DNA from: Tubiluchus corallicola
Taxonomy: Eukaryota; Priapulida; Priapulimorpha; Priapulimorphida; Tubiluchidae
Length of the DNA stretch: 60,000 nucleotides
Direction: 5' to 3'
NCBI GenBank assembly: GCA_030141605.1
Contig: JAQGDQ010000021.1
Location: forward strand, 870,001-930,000
The position numbers and the translations under genes were made by a program. The notes beneath the pieces were generated by a model, which saw only the letters and a program-made list of their open reading frames with translations, was not told where the DNA came from and ran no database searches. This document shows, in pieces, positions 13,169 to 24,532 of this stretch (positions within the stretch are counted from its first letter, which is position 1; every line of letters begins with the position of its first letter).

Positions 13169-13176
13169 TATATAAG
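13169..13176 (+). promoter_or_regulatory. TATA-box candidate for the sHSP gene
   Basis: TATATAAG lies 457 bp upstream of the sHSP start codon on the same strand. If used, transcription would begin near 13200 and leave a 5' leader of about 430 nt, long enough to hide a leader intron. Two GAAATTTC sites (13578-13585 and 13608-13615), each one GAAnnTTC heat-shock-element unit, lie in that leader. Confidence 0.4.
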
Positions 13177-13632
13177 CGCACAGCGCCACCTAGCGGGAAA
13201 AAAACACAAAATAACGTACACAATTTAATTTATTATTATTAATGTGTCAAGGTCGGAGCTCTGAGCTTTTGCTAACTGCTTTTTGCAGCGTGACTAGTGA
13301 TTTTCTTTACGGTTGCTGTAAGTTTAATTACAGGTGCTGTTTTGTACAACTCCGAGTAAGAATTCTAAGTAAACGGCGTACGATTTAGAACTTGTTAAAG
13401 AACGGATTGTTTTGTAAAGAATCATAGTTCTGCAAAGAACAAACTGCAACTATAGACCAACACTAGGCTTAAATTCTTCCAGCGCTGGTTGTGCAGCGTG
13501 TTACCACCGACGTCAGGTTTTAAGAGGAGACTGTTTAAATATTCATCAGCCAAAATTAGTGCAACATAACATCAATCGAAATTTCTTACATATTTGTTGG
13601 AATTTGTGAAATTTCGCATTAAAACTAGAAAA

Positions 13633-14130
13633 ATGTCTCTAGTTCCGTTCGATTACACACCGGCAAGCGAAACCTGGTCGAGAGGCCTACACGCTGCAAT
13701 GGAGCGACTGAAAGAGGACATGAGACGTTTCGAGAGGGAGTACTTTATGGAAATGGAAGCCATGAAATCGTACGGTTCACCGACGCTCGTGCGTACCGGT
13801 TCCAGAGACGGTCTGATGACGAGAGAGACGGTTGACGACTACGGAAACAAGAAGCTGAACATGCACTTCGATGTTAGGCAATACAGGCCAGAGGAGATAC
13901 GAATAGTTGCCGATGGAAAGATGGTGAGAGTTGACGCAAAGCACGAAGAGATGACTGAAAGTGGTATGATTCATAAGGAATTTCATCGTGCATTCACAGT
14001 ACCTAGAAATGTGGACATGAGCAAATTGAAATCAACTCTTGACCAAGGCGGTGTGCTGACCATTGAAGCTCCAGTAATTACAGGTGCTGAGATTCCTAAT
14101 AAGACTGTCATTCCTATCCAACACAAGTAA
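13633..14130 (+). CDS. Small heat-shock protein (alpha-crystallin/HSP20 family)
   Basis: This 165-residue protein is an ATP-independent holdase chaperone that keeps unfolding proteins soluble as oligomers, normally in cytosol and nucleus. The N-terminal region (about 19-45) is charged and helix-prone (MERLKEDMRRFEREYF). The alpha-crystallin domain spans about 75-147: FDVRQYRPEEIRI, the conserved arginine in EFHRAF (R119, equivalent to the alpha-crystallin core Arg), and the closing GVLTIEAP. The C-terminal tail carries I160-P-I162, the I-x-I motif that docks into neighbouring domains. The start is the ATG at 13633; the frame runs 13 codons upstream but without an ATG, and the context aaaaATGt is acceptable. 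Length is usual for the family. The coding region has no intron, common for invertebrate sHSPs. Family assignment is firm; the orthologue is not. Confidence 0.96.
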   Translation: MSLVPFDYTPASETWSRGLHAAMERLKEDMRRFEREYFMEMEAMKSYGSPTLVRTGSRDGLMTRETVDDYGNKKLNMHFDVRQYRPEEIRIVADGKMVRVDAKHEEMTESGMIHKEFHRAFTVPRNVDMSKLKSTLDQGGVLTIEAPVITGAEIPNKTVIPIQHK

Positions 14131-14310
14131 CAAGTAGGAATTAATGCACAAACAATTGGAAAGTGCGTAACTTTACAATTTCAAAATTAACAATGAATTA
14201 TTTATCAATGAATGTAAAATCAGCGTGTATTGGAGTCGTCAATGAGCTGGGATCAAGGCTCTGCTTTCGTTTCAAAAAAGTGGTGGAGAAAGCGTTTTCG
14301 GATATAGTTA

Positions 14311-14316
14311 AATAAA
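14311..14316 (+). promoter_or_regulatory. Polyadenylation signal for the sHSP gene
   Basis: AATAAA about 180 bp past the sHSP stop codon, the first canonical signal downstream on the plus strand. Cleavage would be expected some 10-30 bp further on. Confidence 0.6.
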
Positions 14317-14339
14317 TCAGTACAACGCCGTATCCTTTT

Positions 14340-16209
14340 CAATTTTCGTGTTTTAAAATGTATGTACCTTATTTCATCGAGAGAATGTAAAAAACCCGTT
14401 GCGTGATAATTTTATGGTACATAATTATGTACACTGTTAATATAAAGCTACACAAAGTGAACAATAGGCTTTAAAAAACACAACAGTGTTTTAAAATTAA
14501 AACTCGTCCCCACATTTAAAGAATCTATTAATTTTGCTGCTGACGCATTTTGGTTTTAAACTTAAATTAAGTAAGCTGATACATAATTGTCATTTCTAAA
14601 AAATCTTATATGAATTGTCAATTTTGTACAGCTTCCAAAAAACTTGTTTGATCAAGGTGATTATGATGGGTGTGCCTTTATCATTTCTTTACTTGCACTT
14701 CGGTATGTTACAGTTGCCTGCCCCGGGCTATATACTTTTATATGCTTAAGATAGATGGCGCGCAAAAGTAGTTTTTGATTTTTAGCCAGCAGGCTGCAAT
14801 AAAGCCACGGTGGTACTACAGCTCATTGCCTTCACAACTTTTACTCAAAGCTCGTTAACAGCGCGATTTAATAGTGGCAAATTACTGCAAAAACGATCTG
14901 AGATCATTAAATTGTCAGAATAAGTAATGGTTCTTAAAGAGCCTTGAAGTCATTAGCTACTAAAGAAGCATTAAAATAAGTCTGCATTTAGTACGGATGT
15001 TAATTAGACAGTTTGAAAAGCTAAGCGTTAAAAATGGCGCACATCCGGTTATTTATGGTGGAAATAAATACTTATCCAATTTAAAAAGAAATTTAATAAT
15101 CGTTAAGAATTTAGATGAGTTGCAAACAGAGGATTTATATGGGTGGGACACATATTCGGACTGCCAGAAACGTCAGCTGACTTTCATTAACATTAAATGA
15201 ACGAACGAAGCCTGTAAACGACCTTCAGTAAATTTAAAGACAATCTGGAACATTCCATCCCAAGAATTAAGAAATTTCGTAGCTTATGCAACTAAATTTA
15301 ACACTGGAGCCACAAGAGCTAAAAACATTGAAAGCATAGACGAGACACCAGAATGGCACATATACAATATAGAAGATCTGTATGTTCAATAGAGCAACTC
15401 AAAAGCTGGAAAATTTTGATGGTACAATTTAAATATCTGTAACGCGTCGTTACGATTCGCTTATACTTATACTGTATTAACTTGAACCCCTTACATTGTA
15501 TTAGTTGTAGTACACATGTAACTTTTAAACATGCTAGTACAAGGTCCGCAGGTCTCCGGTTTAATACGCTCTATTGGCACGTAACACCAACAAAACTAAA
15601 AAATGGTCACTGAAATTTTACGATTTAATTAAATTTGACACTTTTTTCATCCTCTGACAAATGGACCCTTCGAATAATTGACGTTTCTGAAAAAACACCA
15701 CTGGGGCTTTTTTAAAAATAGTTTAGCCTTTTGTTTATGAAGTTCGGCACATTACAAGTACACCAGCACTCGTGGCCAACCTATTGTGAAATGATTGTGA
15801 CGGAACAGGGATTTAGCTCATATCAAGTATGATTGGATAAGCTACTAAGATAACAAACTGAACTGACAGAGATGTCTTTACCACGGTCCCTGAAGGAGGT
15901 AAAATTCGGAAGCAAGTACGACAGATACCAAGCGAACATAGCCAACGCCGCCATTGATTAACTGTCTATAATCTATGTACATTACAAGTGAAAGAAGTTT
16001 AATCAATAACGACAATTAACTTCGTAGCTATTTTCCTCGGTGAACATACTCAGAGCGGAGCTAGCTTGCTCAGCTTATTAGTGATTATCAAAAAGCGTAG
16101 TGATATTCTATCCTTACCAGAAATAGGCCTGAATCGTCTACGCATCTATTAAAAATTTGTTTTCATACACGTACACACGTACACTTTGACTAGGTAGTGT
16201 GACCTACGG
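14340..16209. other. Non-coding stretch
   Basis: AT-rich DNA. The 67-codon frame at 14997-15200 (+) is followed by short open frames but shows no family motif. Nothing is called. Confidence 0.4.
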
Positions 16210-16245
16210 ATATAATATATATAATATATATATATATATATATAA
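16210..16245 (+). repeat. (AT)n microsatellite
   Basis: Interrupted TA-dinucleotide run of about 36 bp. Confidence 0.9.
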
Positions 16246-16879
16246 AACTACAACACAACGATGATGGGGTATTTACGAACCTGCAGCAACGACAACGACA
16301 ACGGCAGTGGTTTTTTAAAGGTCGCTACGCTGCACAGGCTATAATCATTATGAAGATCCCTTAGTGCGGATGCGATTAACATCATATTGTCCAGTTGATT
16401 GGAATTGAAGATACAACATTCTTGGAAATTTTCTCATTACCTACAGCAACGTCCACATCTAAAGCTAATTAGAAGTCAGGCAGACAGAAAAGGCTGACAA
16501 GTGTATGCACGTGTTTTTCATAGCAAACTTGTCGAACGGCAATGCTGGTTGAGATTCAGCACTTTCAACTAGAGAATAGGACCGGATTATCGTATAGGCT
16601 AGCATAGACTGGAGCCTAGGGCCACACCAGCTTTGGTATTAGTTTGGTAAAAAAATCCGTCTTTTCACTACGGCTGTGTTGAAATATGGTTTAATATGGT
16701 TTCCAATAAATGGCAAAACAGTGGTATTCCTTTGACATATTTTTATATTTTTTTATTGACAAACAAAGGATAACTATTCTAGTTTATTTAAACAATTTGC
16801 AATAAGTTTACTTCAAGCTATGTAAATGTTGCTAAAATATATCACCAACAAAAAATATTCAAGACGGGTGCGGGCGAGT

Positions 16880-17379
16880 TACAGGGTGGCTCCGTCTGAG
16901 GGTGGCCCCATAATTTCTTTAGCTCATGGGTCCTTGTGTATTATAGTCGATAAACAGCGTTATGGCTCGTGTATTCATGTAAATAATCGACTGAAAATAA
17001 ATTTATGCTTGCTTACTTGCTACAACTTGGATGAAATCCGTTATCGTCCTGGACGAGTAGTCGACCGGTACAGGGATGGATTATGGGTTTTACGGGCTTA
17101 AGGCTACCAACAAACAAAGGGCTTCAAGTTCTTAACATACATGCGCTCCAAACTAACTTGTAACCCTTCATCATGGTACAGACATTTCGTGCCTACATCA
17201 CTGTGTAGCCGCCTTCTTTTCCTAGACACGAATAAATTTCTCTCCAAGACCCCAACCAAGTGAGAGTACAATGTTTTTTCTACAAAGACGGTGAAAAACC
17301 TCCAAAAATAGCCACTTTTGTTTATTTGCGGAACACCATGTAAGAAAAACGTAATGAGTTTTTTGCGGACGACCCTGTA
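16880..17379. mobile_element. Possible 500-bp element with TACAGGGT ends
   Basis: The left edge TACAGGGTGGCTCCG (16880) and the right edge, read on the minus strand as TACAGGGTCGTCCGC (ending 17379), share the first eight bases in inverted orientation. Beyond that similarity is partial. Both begin with TA, compatible with a TA target as in mariner-like elements. Opposing open frames inside (16826-17101 + and 17104-17400 -) lack transposase motifs. The ends could match by chance; a second copy would be needed to confirm. Confidence 0.3.
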
Positions 17380-17399
17380 AATATTTAAGGTATTGAACA

Positions 17400-19206
17400 T
17401 TTGAAATTAATACTTGTCAGTTCAGTTTTAATAATATTGTTATCCTTTTAAAAATAACATGATCTCGCTTTAATTGGTCATCAGTCTTAGGTCACCGAGG
17501 ACCTGGAAAATTTAGGGCTTAAAGCTACAGGTTATTAACCTAATGGTTAATTCGCACATGTAGTTAATGAAAGTCAGTGTATACACAAGCTACGATTTTC
17601 GAAATTTATCTATGTTGTACAAGAGAACATCTTCCCACAATTTATTACACTATTATTGTACAATAATATAAAATTATACAGATTAATAATTGCAATTATA
17701 AAATCTCCACGTTAAAAACCAAATTAACAGCATTTAAGGCAACAGACTAGCATAAAATATAAATTTGATATTACGAATTACGAAATACATGTTATCACAT
17801 ACACTACGTTATTTTTGTTTAATAATAATCAATTCAATGTGATTACGTCTTGAAAGTGCACGATTAGAAAAAAATTGTTGACCCACAGCCTACACGTCAA
17901 ATTCCTTATGCTTTTAGCTCTTGTAGATTTACGTTGCCTCGCTAACTAAACTGACTGACTCATAATACCTGTGAGGCCTAGGTCAAAGTCTAGGAACAAA
18001 TTTAGAATCAAATATACTTTTAATTACAAGCACAGAAACAGGTAAACTAAGAAACAATCGTCTTGAAATTCAAATAATACAGAAGTAAACACTAAACAAT
18101 CTTAAAACCACAGCACAGCCTATCAGCTAATATTTTTAAACATCGTCATTTTGCCAAGTTGCAATTTTCGCGGGCAAATAATATATTAAAGTCTATTAAT
18201 TTTAATGAATGATACAGCAAAACCAGACAAAAACATACATCAAAGTAATATGAGAAAAAGGAAAGCTGGACAGTTTCTGAAGAAAACGTAATTGCGAACA
18301 GATAAATGAAAACAGCTGCACAATGTCCTTTAATCATTACACAGCTGATAGACGTCTTTGTTAACAGCTTCCCAGATTCCTAGACCTCAAGCGATTGCTG
18401 TTTAAAACGCGTTTAAATTTCGCCCAATTATCTTCGCTGCTTCCATTCAAATCAAAACCTTTTCACTAGAACAGATTGCCATGAGTGCTTCTTAGTGCGG
18501 GTCAGCTATACCTTCCCTTAAAGTTCATGGTAATTCCAATCTTCTAATGAACGAGAAAAAGAGGAAGGCTAAGCGGAAGAAGTCGAAATTACTCTCCCAT
18601 TAAGCGTTTTGCCTCCTGCTCATTGCAGTTCCGCTTCTATTTCCGGCTTGTTTAGCTGTGACGTCATTTGTATTCTGCTGCGATGACAGGCTTGATTGGA
18701 CAAATTGTTTTAATACGTCACTAATAATGTAACAAGTGATCTGTTTACAACTGACAGAAACATTGCAAACAGAAATCTTATCATGCCGCCATGATTTACT
18801 ATTTTGGCCAATGTGTTTTTTTCCGTTTTTGCTCCTTGGCCGAAAGGCTAAGCCAGGAAGATAGGCCAGGTGATGAGAAGATGTTCTCAGAAAAATACAT
18901 CATCTATAACAAGCGGCATTAAGGTATTATACATAATTATCCTTCACACAATCGTCCTTATTTTCTTCTAGGTTTACTTCGGTTCTCCAATTTACAGACA
19001 AATGAAAATTATTTTAGCAAAATCTTATTAGCTCACATTAATTTAACTGTAATCTATTCAAAAACCACATTGTTGTTTAAAGCAAGCACTAACATGGACG
19101 GGCGGACCAATAGATAAGGTATGCAGGCTCAAAAATTTAGAGTCAAAACCATTAAAGAGCAGTAAGACAATGATTCCCTTCATTGGTTTCTATCTCCGAC
19201 AGGTTA
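17400..19206. other. Non-coding stretch
   Basis: AT-rich DNA without a supported gene or repeat. Confidence 0.4.
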
Positions 19207-19212
19207 CTTGTA

Positions 19213-19639
19213 CAGGGTTCCCACAGAATTTTAAAATAAATTTCCCTGACTTTTCCATGACTTTTCCCTGACCAAATATTGATTTTCCGTTACCAAGAAA
19301 AGCAGAAATTGCCTTACCATTATACGTATTCTACCATTTTTGAGTAAGAACATGCATACATATACTGATATACAATGTGTCGGCCAATCATTGTTTTTGG
19401 ACCAGAAATCGAAACTGGGAGCCTGCCATAGCAAAATTTTATTTGAACACGAATCGCTGAAAAATATGTTTAGAAAATATCGGTTCATGGTGATTATTTT
19501 TGCAAACCTTTAAATATACCCTGACTTTTCGCCCCATTTTTTTCATTTTCCCTGACTTTTTACCAACTTATCTTTTTCCCTGACTTTTCCATGACTTTCC
19601 ATGTATTTTCAAAGATTTTCCCTGACCGTGGGAACCCTG
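19213..19639. mobile_element. hAT-like MITE with CAGGGTTCCCAC ends
   Basis: The 427-bp element begins CAGGGTTCCCAC and ends GTGGGAACCCTG, a perfect 12-bp terminal inverted repeat. Each end is followed inward by repeated TTTCCCTGACTTTTCCATGA-like segments. The direct repeat CTTGTA flanks it immediately on both sides (19207-19212 and 19640-19645). CAGGG-type termini resemble hAT elements, which normally make 8-bp target duplications. Here 6 bp are perfect, so the superfamily is an inference. The 85-codon frame inside shows no transposase motif, so the element is non-autonomous. Confidence 0.85.
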
Positions 19640-20034
19640 CTTGTAATATTCGCTTTGTTGCTACTTCTCATAATTCTACCTTGAACAGTTTTCAGTTTTT
19701 TCTCGAGTCGCTTAACTATGGTGGTTTTCTAATAATTTTTTCCTGATTACCTGCTTCACATTCTAGAACGTCAAACTGATTATAAGAATTCAAGCTTTTC
19801 AGACTTTTTAGGCATATATTCATATTTTAACTTTCTCAACTGTATCTCCGTATCTTCACTGGTCACTGGTCACTCACATATCTTCACTGGCTTTGCTTGG
19901 AACAATCTGTACGAAAAATTTCTTTTTAATGGTATACCAATAATAAAAGTTCATTTTTTCCTCGATCTAGTTGTTTTAAAAAAATTATACTCTTATGCAT
20001 AGCCAAACATTAGTGGTAGATCACCTACTGACGC

Positions 20035-20410
20035 TTAAAAAACGTGCACAACAAAGTTGTGTGTTACTCGTACACTGCACCAGTGAGCCAACAAAAACAC
20101 ATTATTGATCTTATTGACAATGTAAAGTAAGTTATGCTTTTGCTTCAAAAGTTAGTGAAGAATGTACTACAAAGTGCAAATGTTCTGATTATTTTTCAAA
20201 CTTCGCGCAATGTTATTCACTTGTTTAAAATGACTTACCGTAAAAATGACTGCGCCTAACGGTCATCACGGGAGTTTAAATTTGCATGTTTTATACAGCG
20301 CTGCTGCTAATTATACAAGTTCTGTATGCAATAAGACAGCATGTGAGCGATATAAAATTTCAAAACGATTTTTCAGCTTTATTTATTAAGAGTGTTTTCT
20401 TGTGCTTTAA
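20035..20410 (+). mobile_element. Family A MITE, copy 2 (5' reduced)
   Basis: From about 20060 it follows the other A copies (aaaaacacattattgatctt, ttagttagtgaag-like, tcatcacgggagtttaaat, caataagacagcatg) and ends tgtgctTTAA at 20407-20410. The left third of the family is missing. A TTAA at 20035-20038 could be the left terminus of an internally deleted copy. Confidence 0.65.
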
Positions 20411-20705
20411 AAATTGAACTTATAACTGTGCTTAATTTGCTGCGCGTTATTGACTGAGAATCAAGCGTTTCTCCGCTCGAGCAGCGCAACAAATTATGTA
20501 GTGCAGTCATACATAAGATTTCACTTACCCAATGAATTAAGAAGAATTAGGCGGACACGAGCTGACAGATTTAATTTTCACTGACACCGCATGTTCATTA
20601 AGACTGCAGATTTATGGAGACTGGTGAGACTTGCGTGCGTGTATGCATGAACGTGGTTTCCTATTAGCGTGTCCAAAGTTTACAAACTTATAACCTCTTT
20701 GTGGC

Positions 20706-21623
20706 TTAAAGAGGAAGAAAGGCTAATTTTAATGTACGTCCCAAAAAACTTTCAATACAAAGTTATATTACCTAGCATTAGCTTACCTATTTGAAAGACT
20801 TATGTAATCAGAAAAGAAAATTCTTAGTACAGTAATTTAAAAAGTTCGCGCCACTTGGTAAAATGTCACTGACTCACCTTCCCAGTGTGCACCACTGGCT
20901 CCGCAAAAACCTACTTTCATTCTGACTGACAAGATGCAGCTATTTTATACCTTTGTTTAGTTAGTGAAGAGTGCGCTGCGAATGCTATGATTATTTTTTC
21001 AAACTTTATCTAAAGTTATCAATATATATATATATATATATATAATCTTTATTTGCCATAAAAAATCGATATTCACAACTATAAAAGCATAAAAGAACAT
21101 CGCTGCATGAGAATAAAATTCACACAACTGTTAAAGGCAAATGCGTCCAGTGCAAACTAAAAACTACTGTGCCAAAAATTTAAAACAAACACATACATTA
21201 TAATATTACATGGCAATTATAATAGACTATATACAATACATACATATAATTTAAAATGGACGTGGGTAAAAAAAATTGTGGATGAATATATATTATCGTT
21301 TACGTATGTTGGGTTTTCAAAACGGTTAAAAGTATGTATTTTTAATTTTGATTTGAATTCGTCAAAAGACTTGATTTGTTTTAAATTTAATGGCAGGGTA
21401 TTCCAAAGGCTGAACAAAGTTACCAATGTTATCTAAACTTATTTCAAATGACCTGCCGTTAAAATAACTACCCTTAACGATCACCAAAGGCGTTTAAAAT
21501 TTACAAGTTTGTATAGCGTTACTACCAATGCAAATTCTGTACGCAAGAAACACCACGAAAGTTACACAAAATTGCCAGATGAATTTTTAGTTTTATGTAA
21601 GTAAAGGTCTTCTTGAGCTTTAA
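20706..21623 (+). mobile_element. Family A MITE, copy 3, interrupted by a LINE
   Basis: The left end is TTAAAGAGGAAGAAAGG (20706) and the right end gagctTTAA (TTAA at 21620-21623). Removing 21021-21427 and one flanking GTTATC rejoins the sequence that is continuous in the other A copies (...ctttacgcaatgttat..ctaaacttgtttcaaa...). The restored element is about 505 bp. It encodes nothing recognisable. Confidence 0.8.
21021..21427 (-). mobile_element. LINE 3' fragment nested in family A copy 3
   Basis: Minus-strand frame 21217-21426 reads LFSLWNTLPLNLKQI then SFDEFKSKLKIHTF. This is the C-terminal signature (WN.LP......S...FK..LK.hLF) of many CR1/L2/Jockey-like ORF2 proteins. About 170 bp of 3' UTR follows, with AATAAA at 21048-21053 (read on the minus strand) and a (TA)n tail at 21021-21044. 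The insertion is bracketed by GTTATC (21015-21020 and 21428-21433), a candidate target-site duplication. The element is strongly 5'-truncated, as is typical of target-primed reverse transcription. ORF shift and stop status outside this piece cannot be judged. Confidence 0.85.
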
Positions 21624-22530
21624 GCTGAAACTTGTAGTTGCGAAAATAAAACGAATTTAGTGCATCGAACTCACTAAAGCTCATTTTTGTTAAAATGGTA
21701 ATTACTGTAGGAAAAGCTCCTACGGGATTCCTATACAGCCTTGTCTGATATTCTAAAGCCACCCCATAAATGGCAATAATTCGACATAGTACAAGCCGGA
21801 ATCTAACATTCTACAGCAGGGCGAACTTAACGTTGATGTTTGTGGCAAGACCGGAGTGTAGCACATCATCAAGGATAAACTTCCAAGACTAATACCGAAT
21901 CCACACGGCCTTCAAACGAACGACATTCAAAAGACTGTTATCACTGACTTACTGACTACACAGTTACTTTTCAACTTACTTTACGCATAACAGTTTGTTG
22001 AAGGAATGTTCCCTAACTTGTCTTTAGAAAGCACTAAAACGACTTGAATGAAAACGAGTTTTGTTTTAGATTGTGCTGCAAAGAGAATCAGAGCAAAGAA
22101 AAAAGAAAAAAGTTGCCAAGGCACCATAGCATAATCTTTTGCCGGTTAATCACCGCAGTACGAGCACCAGGTATTATTATCATTATCATTATTAATTCTT
22201 TATTAAACGTGGAAAACACTTTAACCAACAATTACAAAACTATCAGTTATTTTCGAAGTGGTCCACAAAATAGAATAAAGGCAAAAAAATATTACAATCC
22301 CTACACAGTCCCCCAAACACAAAAGCCCCTGAATATTTCTCTATACAAGTGCATAAAACTTGCGTACAGTCACTCAAGGAAAATTCTGCAGTCATGCACT
22401 TACAAAATATAATTTATGAAGTCGCTTTTTATTAAAAATTCATTGTTTTTAGTGACAGCGCGCTGTTTACACACCCGCCATAAAAGGGCTCTTTTAGCTG
22501 AGTCACCAGCGTGCACTATTATTGGCTGTT
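21624..22530. other. Non-coding stretch, possible LINE tail
   Basis: No supported gene. At about 22172-22210 an ATT/ATC microsatellite next to ttctttattaaacgtgg resembles, on the minus strand, a LINE 3' end (AATAAAG then simple repeat). No coding signature accompanies it. Confidence 0.3.
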
Positions 22531-22534
22531 CATT

Positions 22535-22623
22535 CCGAGAATGACGACTGACACTGATGAAAATCAAGACCACCTTCATATCGTCAAACTTGAACGACAT
22601 TCAAATTTCACTGTCATTCTCGG
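22535..22623. repeat. 11-bp inverted repeat
   Basis: CCGAGAATGAC (22535-22545) and GTCATTCTCGG (22613-22623) are perfect reverse complements 67 bp apart, inside a 79-codon plus-strand frame of unknown meaning. A second pair, ACCGTCCA (22631) and TGGACGGT (22683), follows directly. Confidence 0.5.
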
Positions 22624-23212
22624 TGTTCACACCGTCCAACAACAGTGGCAAACACAGGATGACAATGTTTTGAATATCCGTGTGGACGGTTTATCAACCG
22701 AACCATTGAACCGGCAGGAGACTGTGTGTGTCGCATCTTTTAACAATTAGCCTCTACTAACGGCATTTCACGGAGGTACCTAATGGCAACTGCTGCCGTT
22801 TATGGCCATTTTGAAAAATAAATGCTCACCACTACATAATAAATTACTCTATACCGCACGTGTGGCTTCACAAATAGCTGCTCGGCAGTATACTTTGATC
22901 TCAGAAACTAGGTCAAGTGATACAGGTGTAACTGTAACAGGTTGTTAAGAGGAAAAATACCTAAAATGCGGGTTTGATTATCACGCGAACCGCGATCTTA
23001 TTACGTTGCCCTTTCCGTAGAACTGATACTTTAGATTCGATATGATGCTGAAGCACACGGGACAATAACGCATTAATTTATTGGCAGTAAGTGAAAATCG
23101 TGTGATCAATACGTACATGCTAAGTACAACAATACCAAGCCATTAGTGTAGAAATAGCATAATAATTCCAATTACAATTTAGTATAGAAAAATAGGGCTA
23201 TTGTACTGTAGA

Positions 23213-23722
23213 TAACAGTCGCTTTGGCAATTATGCAGTATCTTGGATACTGGATAGTATTATGAAGACTGTGTAAGAACAAGCTCCGTGTTATATTTAC
23301 ATACTTACGGAGTATAACAGTCGCTTTGGCAGTTATGCAGTATCTTGGATACTGGATAGTATTATGAAGACTGTGTAAGAACAAGCTCCGTGTTATATTT
23401 ACATACTTACGGAGTATAACAGTCGCTTTGGCAATTATGCAGTATCTTGGATACTGGATAGTATTATGAAGACTGTGTAAGAACAAGCTCCGTGTTATAT
23501 TTACATACTTACGGAGTATAACAGTCGCTTAGGCAATTATGCAGTATCTTGGATACTGGATAGTATTATGAAGACTGTGTAAGAACAAGCTCCGTGTTAT
23601 ATTTACATACTTACGGAGTATAACAGTCGCTTTGGCAGTTATGCAGTATCTTGGATACTGGATAGTATTATGAAGACTGTGTAAGAACAAGCTCTATGTT
23701 ATATTAACGTACTTACGGAGTA
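23213..23722. repeat. Tandem array, five 102-bp units
   Basis: Unit starts at 23213, 23315, 23417, 23519 and 23621 are exactly 102 bp apart (taacagtcgctt.ggca). Units differ by single substitutions; the last is the most diverged. Each contains AGTATCttgGATACT and a CTCCGT...ACGGAG pair, both inverted repeats. Because 102 is divisible by three the minus-strand frame stays open across three units, giving a spurious repetitive protein. Interpreted as a minisatellite or short satellite block. Confidence 0.95.
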
Positions 23723-23950
23723 AAACAAGCTGATCACAATCAGTCATTCCAGTGCGAAGGTCAAAAAATATAGGCGTCCAATTCACTTTAACATAACTAT
23801 GACACTGACACAGTAAAGATAAGAGAAATAAAGGATAATATGATAATTTTCAAATTGTCAAAAGCTTTAAGTATTTTACTTTTCAATATGTTAAATCATG
23901 CCAAATTGTAGCACATTCTGTGCACTTTACAGAACAGTAGCACAGCGAAG

Positions 23951-24532
23951 TTTAAAGAAAAACAAGATAATTTTTCAATATGCTACCCTATTCTGAAGTA
24001 CACTAAAGAACACACATTTTAACACATATAATAATGGTAAAGTGTTTCTGATAACTAAATAATAGCTTAAAAACTTAATTAACGACAGAAACAGGACCAA
24101 GCGATGATGTCAAAACAGAAAATAATTTTCAACAGCACGAATATTCAACGAGCATGTTGCACGTGCTGGCGAAACCGAAAATTGAGTACTATGCTACTGT
24201 ACGACACTGATTGTGGTACAGAAAACCTCGACGAATTTAAAAATTAAAAAATTTAAATTTCAAGTTTACCGCCGTGTCATCATGCGACTTTAATATAAAA
24301 GTGTGCTACGCCAGAGCTGAACTGAAAAGTGTTTTTAGTATCGAGATGCAGGCGCTCCATGTAATGAATGGCGAAATGCATGTAACAGGGCGCGAACGTG
24401 AAATTAAACTTCCGTGGTAATAATTCTTTCACGTAAGTCACTCTTAAAACAACAATTATGTTCTCTTTCAATATGATTATACACTAGATTATTTTGAGCT
24501 ACAGTTTAAGGTTGCGTCCTGTTATCCTTTAA
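23951..24532 (+). mobile_element. Family C MITE, copy 1
   Basis: The left end TTTAAAGAAAAACAAG and the inverted right end ATTAAAGGATAACAGG form imperfect terminal inverted repeats. TTAA lies at 23952-23955 and 24529-24532. The interior aligns with 54594-55242 and 25451-25960 (shared ttaattaacg, ttttcaacagcac, gagatgcaggcgct, cgcgaa.gtgaaatta and tccctttcaatat blocks, with substitutions). Non-coding. Confidence 0.75.

Noticed and set aside
23172-23486. Repetitive 104-residue minus-strand protein
   Set aside because: It is the translation of the 102-bp tandem units, whose length is a multiple of three.
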